This document shows, in pieces, positions 62,520 through 64,000 of a stretch of 64,000 bases of DNA. A program made the translations under genes and the position numbers. The DNA is from Paraburkholderia graminis C4D1M. GTDB taxonomy: Bacteria; Pseudomonadota; Gammaproteobacteria; Burkholderiales; Burkholderiaceae. The stretch is from positions 1 through 64,000 of the forward strand of contig NZ_ABLD01000023.1 of the NCBI RefSeq assembly GCF_000172415.1, in the 5' to 3' direction. Under the pieces are notes generated by a model that saw nothing but the letters and a program-made list of their open reading frames with translations, had not been told where the DNA came from and made no database searches. Every line of letters begins with the position of its first letter. Positions within the stretch are counted from its first letter, which is position 1.

Positions 62520-62531
62520 CGAGAGTTGTTT

Positions 62532-63007
62532 ATGAGCACTATTCCATTGACCAAGCGCGGCGCAGACATGCTGCGCGACGAATGCAGCGGCTGAAATCGG
62601 TCGAGCGTCCCGCCGTGATCAACTCGATCGCGGAAGCGCGCGCGCAGGGCGATCTGTCCGAAAACGCGGAATACGATGCCGCGAAAGAGAAGCAGGGCTT
62701 CATCGAAGGCCGCATCGCCGAGATCGAATCGAAGCTGGCGGGCGCGCAGGTGATCGACCCGTCGCAAGTTGAGGCCGACGGCCGCGTGGTGTTCGGCGCC
62801 ACCGTCGAACTGGAAGACCTGGACTCGGGCGCATCGGTCAAATATCAGATCGTCGGCGACGACGAAGCGGACATCGACCACGGCCTCATCTCCATCAGCT
62901 CGCCGATTGCGCGCGCGCTGATCGGCAAGTCCGAAGGCGATGTCGCGTCCGTGCAGGCGCCAGGCGGCGTGCGCGAGTACGAAATCATCGCGGTCAGCTA
63001 CGTTTGA
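62532..63007 (+). pseudogene. greA: Transcription elongation factor GreA, frameshifted
   Basis: Cleavage factor that rescues backtracked RNA polymerase. From ATG 62532 the product begins MSTIPLTKRGADMLRDE and then, at 62583, loses frame and stops at 62592-62594. The downstream frame continues QRLKSVERPAVINSIAEA, GDLSENAEYDAAKEKQGF, and the FKBP-like C-terminal domain to 63007. The span is 476 nt, one short of the 477 needed for the standard 158-residue protein; restoring the C of a CTG codon after GAA repairs it. An ATG at 62582 could give reinitiation of a form lacking about the first 17 residues. Confidence 0.94.
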
Positions 63008-63018
63008 AGGCGACTCAG

Positions 63019-63540
63019 GTGTCACTGATGCCGCATCGAGTCTTTCGTCTGCTGACGGTCGTGTGGGTCGGCAGTCTGCTCACTATCGGCTATGCAGTCG
63101 CGCCGGTGCTGTTCACGTCGCTCGACCGGTCGACGGCGGGCGCAGTGGCGGCGCAACTGTTTCGCATTGAAGGTGTGCTTGGCGCGGTCTGCGGCATTTT
63201 GCTGCTCGGTCTCGCCAACGTGGTGATCCGGCGCGGCGGCAACGCGTACCGGCGCTTACGCTGGCTGGTGGCCGGCATGCTGGTCTGTGTGCTGGTCGGT
63301 TATTTCGCGTTGCAGCCGTTCATGAACGCGATGCGCGTGGCCGCGCTGGAAGCGGGCACGGACATCGCGCATTCCGCCTATGCGGCACGCTTCGGCATGC
63401 TGCACGGCGTTTCGAGCGTGTTCTACCTGATCGAAAGCCTGCTGGGCATTGTGCTCGTGTGGAAATTGCCCGTGGGCACGGGAGCCGGCGCCGCGCAGCA
63501 GGGCGCTCGCGACGATGTGTCCGGAAAAGTAGCGGGCTAG
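63019..63540 (+). CDS. DUF4149-family membrane protein
   Basis: Integral membrane protein of 173 aa with four hydrophobic segments: LLTVVWVGSLLTIGYAVAPVLF, LGAVCGILLLGLANVVI, LRWLVAGMLVCVLVGYFAL and SVFYLIESLLGIVLVWKL. LFRIEGVLGAVCG and PFMNAMR match the DUF4149 (TMEM205-like) family found beside greA and yhbY in betaproteobacteria. The start is uncertain: GTG 63019, ATG 63028 or TTG 63004 (overlapping the greA end). Confidence 0.85.
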   Translation: MSLMPHRVFRLLTVVWVGSLLTIGYAVAPVLFTSLDRSTAGAVAAQLFRIEGVLGAVCGILLLGLANVVIRRGGNAYRRLRWLVAGMLVCVLVGYFALQPFMNAMRVAALEAGTDIAHSAYAARFGMLHGVSSVFYLIESLLGIVLVWKLPVGTGAGAAQQGARDDVSGKVAG

Positions 63541-63643
63541 GAAGGCTGGCGGTTGCGGCAGGCGCCGCACGCAGCGCAGGCAAGGTGCAGCTCGCGCCGC
63601 ACCGTTAATCCGCCTGCTTGTTTCAATCGATTATTTCGACTGC

Positions 63644-64000
63644 TTATTTCGACTGATGCGCGCGCTTCGCGCTGGTTTGCCGCTTCTTCGCGCGCTTGAT
63701 GTTGCCGCCTTGCGTGACGCGCTCGTTGCCGCGTACCAGCACGGCTTTCGCCTTCGGCTTGCGCATGGGCACTTCGCTCGGCTTCACGACCTTGACGACG
63801 CGCGGCGCGCGGCCCTTGCCGGGGTTGGCTTCGACGGCGGCTTCGCGGGCGCTCGGCAGTGCGCCGCGTTTGCCTTTTATCGCGGGTTGCGCGGCGGCTT
63901 CGGGCTTCCAGATGACCAGCAGCTTGCCGATATGCTGGATCGGCGCGGCGTTCAGCTTGTCGCAGATCTGTTCGTAAATCGCGATGCGCTCTTCGCGTTC
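63644..64000 (-). CDS. yhbY: CRS1-YhbY-domain RNA-binding protein (5' end beyond window)
   Basis: The minus frame is open from the window edge to a TAA at 63644-63646 (118 codons). It shows EREERIAIYEQICDKLNAAP and HIGKLLVIWKPE, the C-terminal part of the YhbY fold that binds pre-50S particles. Unlike the 97-residue E. coli protein it continues with about 80 basic Lys/Arg/Pro-rich residues (GNERVTQGGNIKRAKKRQTS near the end). The last 12 nt of the gene are duplicated after the stop. Context (greA, DUF4149) matches betaproteobacterial order. Confidence 0.92.
   Translation of the reverse strand, partial: EREERIAIYEQICDKLNAAPIQHIGKLLVIWKPEAAAQPAIKGKRGALPSAREAAVEANPGKGRAPRVVKVVKPSEVPMRKPKAKAVLVRGNERVTQGGNIKRAKKRQTSAKRAHQSK

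Noticed and set aside
62570..62600. Programmed -1 frameshifting in greA
   Set aside because: GAC GAA TGC is not an X XXY YYZ heptamer and GreA is not a recoded gene; a one-base deletion is the simpler reading.

Overview
This window is a GC-rich bacterial chromosome segment dense in housekeeping genes. It looks like Burkholderia or Paraburkholderia (Betaproteobacteria). The reasons are the gene order yceD-rpmF-plsX-fabHDG-acpP-fabF-rpoE-rseAB-mucD-lepA-lepB-rnc-era-recO-pdxJ-acpS-nagZ, an elongation factor P with Arg32 next to its rhamnosyltransferase EarP, and long low-complexity tails on RNase E and RNase III. No insertion sequence, prophage, integrase or CRISPR array was found.

Layout. 1-2.7 kb: rne (minus, 3' end outside the window), apparently with a long leader starting from a promoter inside rluC. 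3.4-6.6 kb: rluC, HAD phosphatase, Rieske protein, S49 peptidase (plus). 6.7-8.0 kb: RsmI-like methylase and maf (minus). 8.1-28.5 kb: one long plus-strand run covering fatty-acid synthesis, the sigma-E envelope-stress operon with its HtrA protease, lepA/lepB, rnc-era-recO-pdxJ-acpS and nagZ, broken up by intrinsic terminators. 28.6-32.9 kb (minus): an unusual sigma-54-type response regulator, a CsbD protein, efp and earP. 33.0-39.4 kb (plus): uvrC with a large in-frame repeat, pgsA, two identical tRNA-Gly and one tRNA-Cys, a GumN-like protein, a GAF-GGDEF diguanylate cyclase and an ElaA acetyltransferase. 39.5-41.5 kb (minus): copper delivery genes for cytochrome oxidase (ctaG-type, PCuAC, Sco). 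42.0-44.3 kb (plus): otsB and a frameshifted otsA. 44.4-51.7 kb: two ABC half-transporters flanking a GT4 glycosyltransferase and two membrane proteins. 52.2-54.5 kb (minus): tRNA-Val, dnaQ, rnhA, yafS. 54.5-63.5 kb (plus): gloB, mltD, carA, carB, a frameshifted greA and a DUF4149 protein. 63.6-64 kb: yhbY (minus, 5' end outside).

The observations most worth a second look are two single-base indels that break otherwise intact otsA (+1) and greA (-1), the (DAEA)9(EA)6 repeat inside UvrC, a response regulator with GAFSGA in place of GAFTGA and a lost arginine-finger position, and several terminator hairpins placed just upstream of, or at the start of, genes (greA, lepA, ygfX, acpP) that could act as leaders or attenuators. 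I did not find a convincing wholly new multi-gene system.
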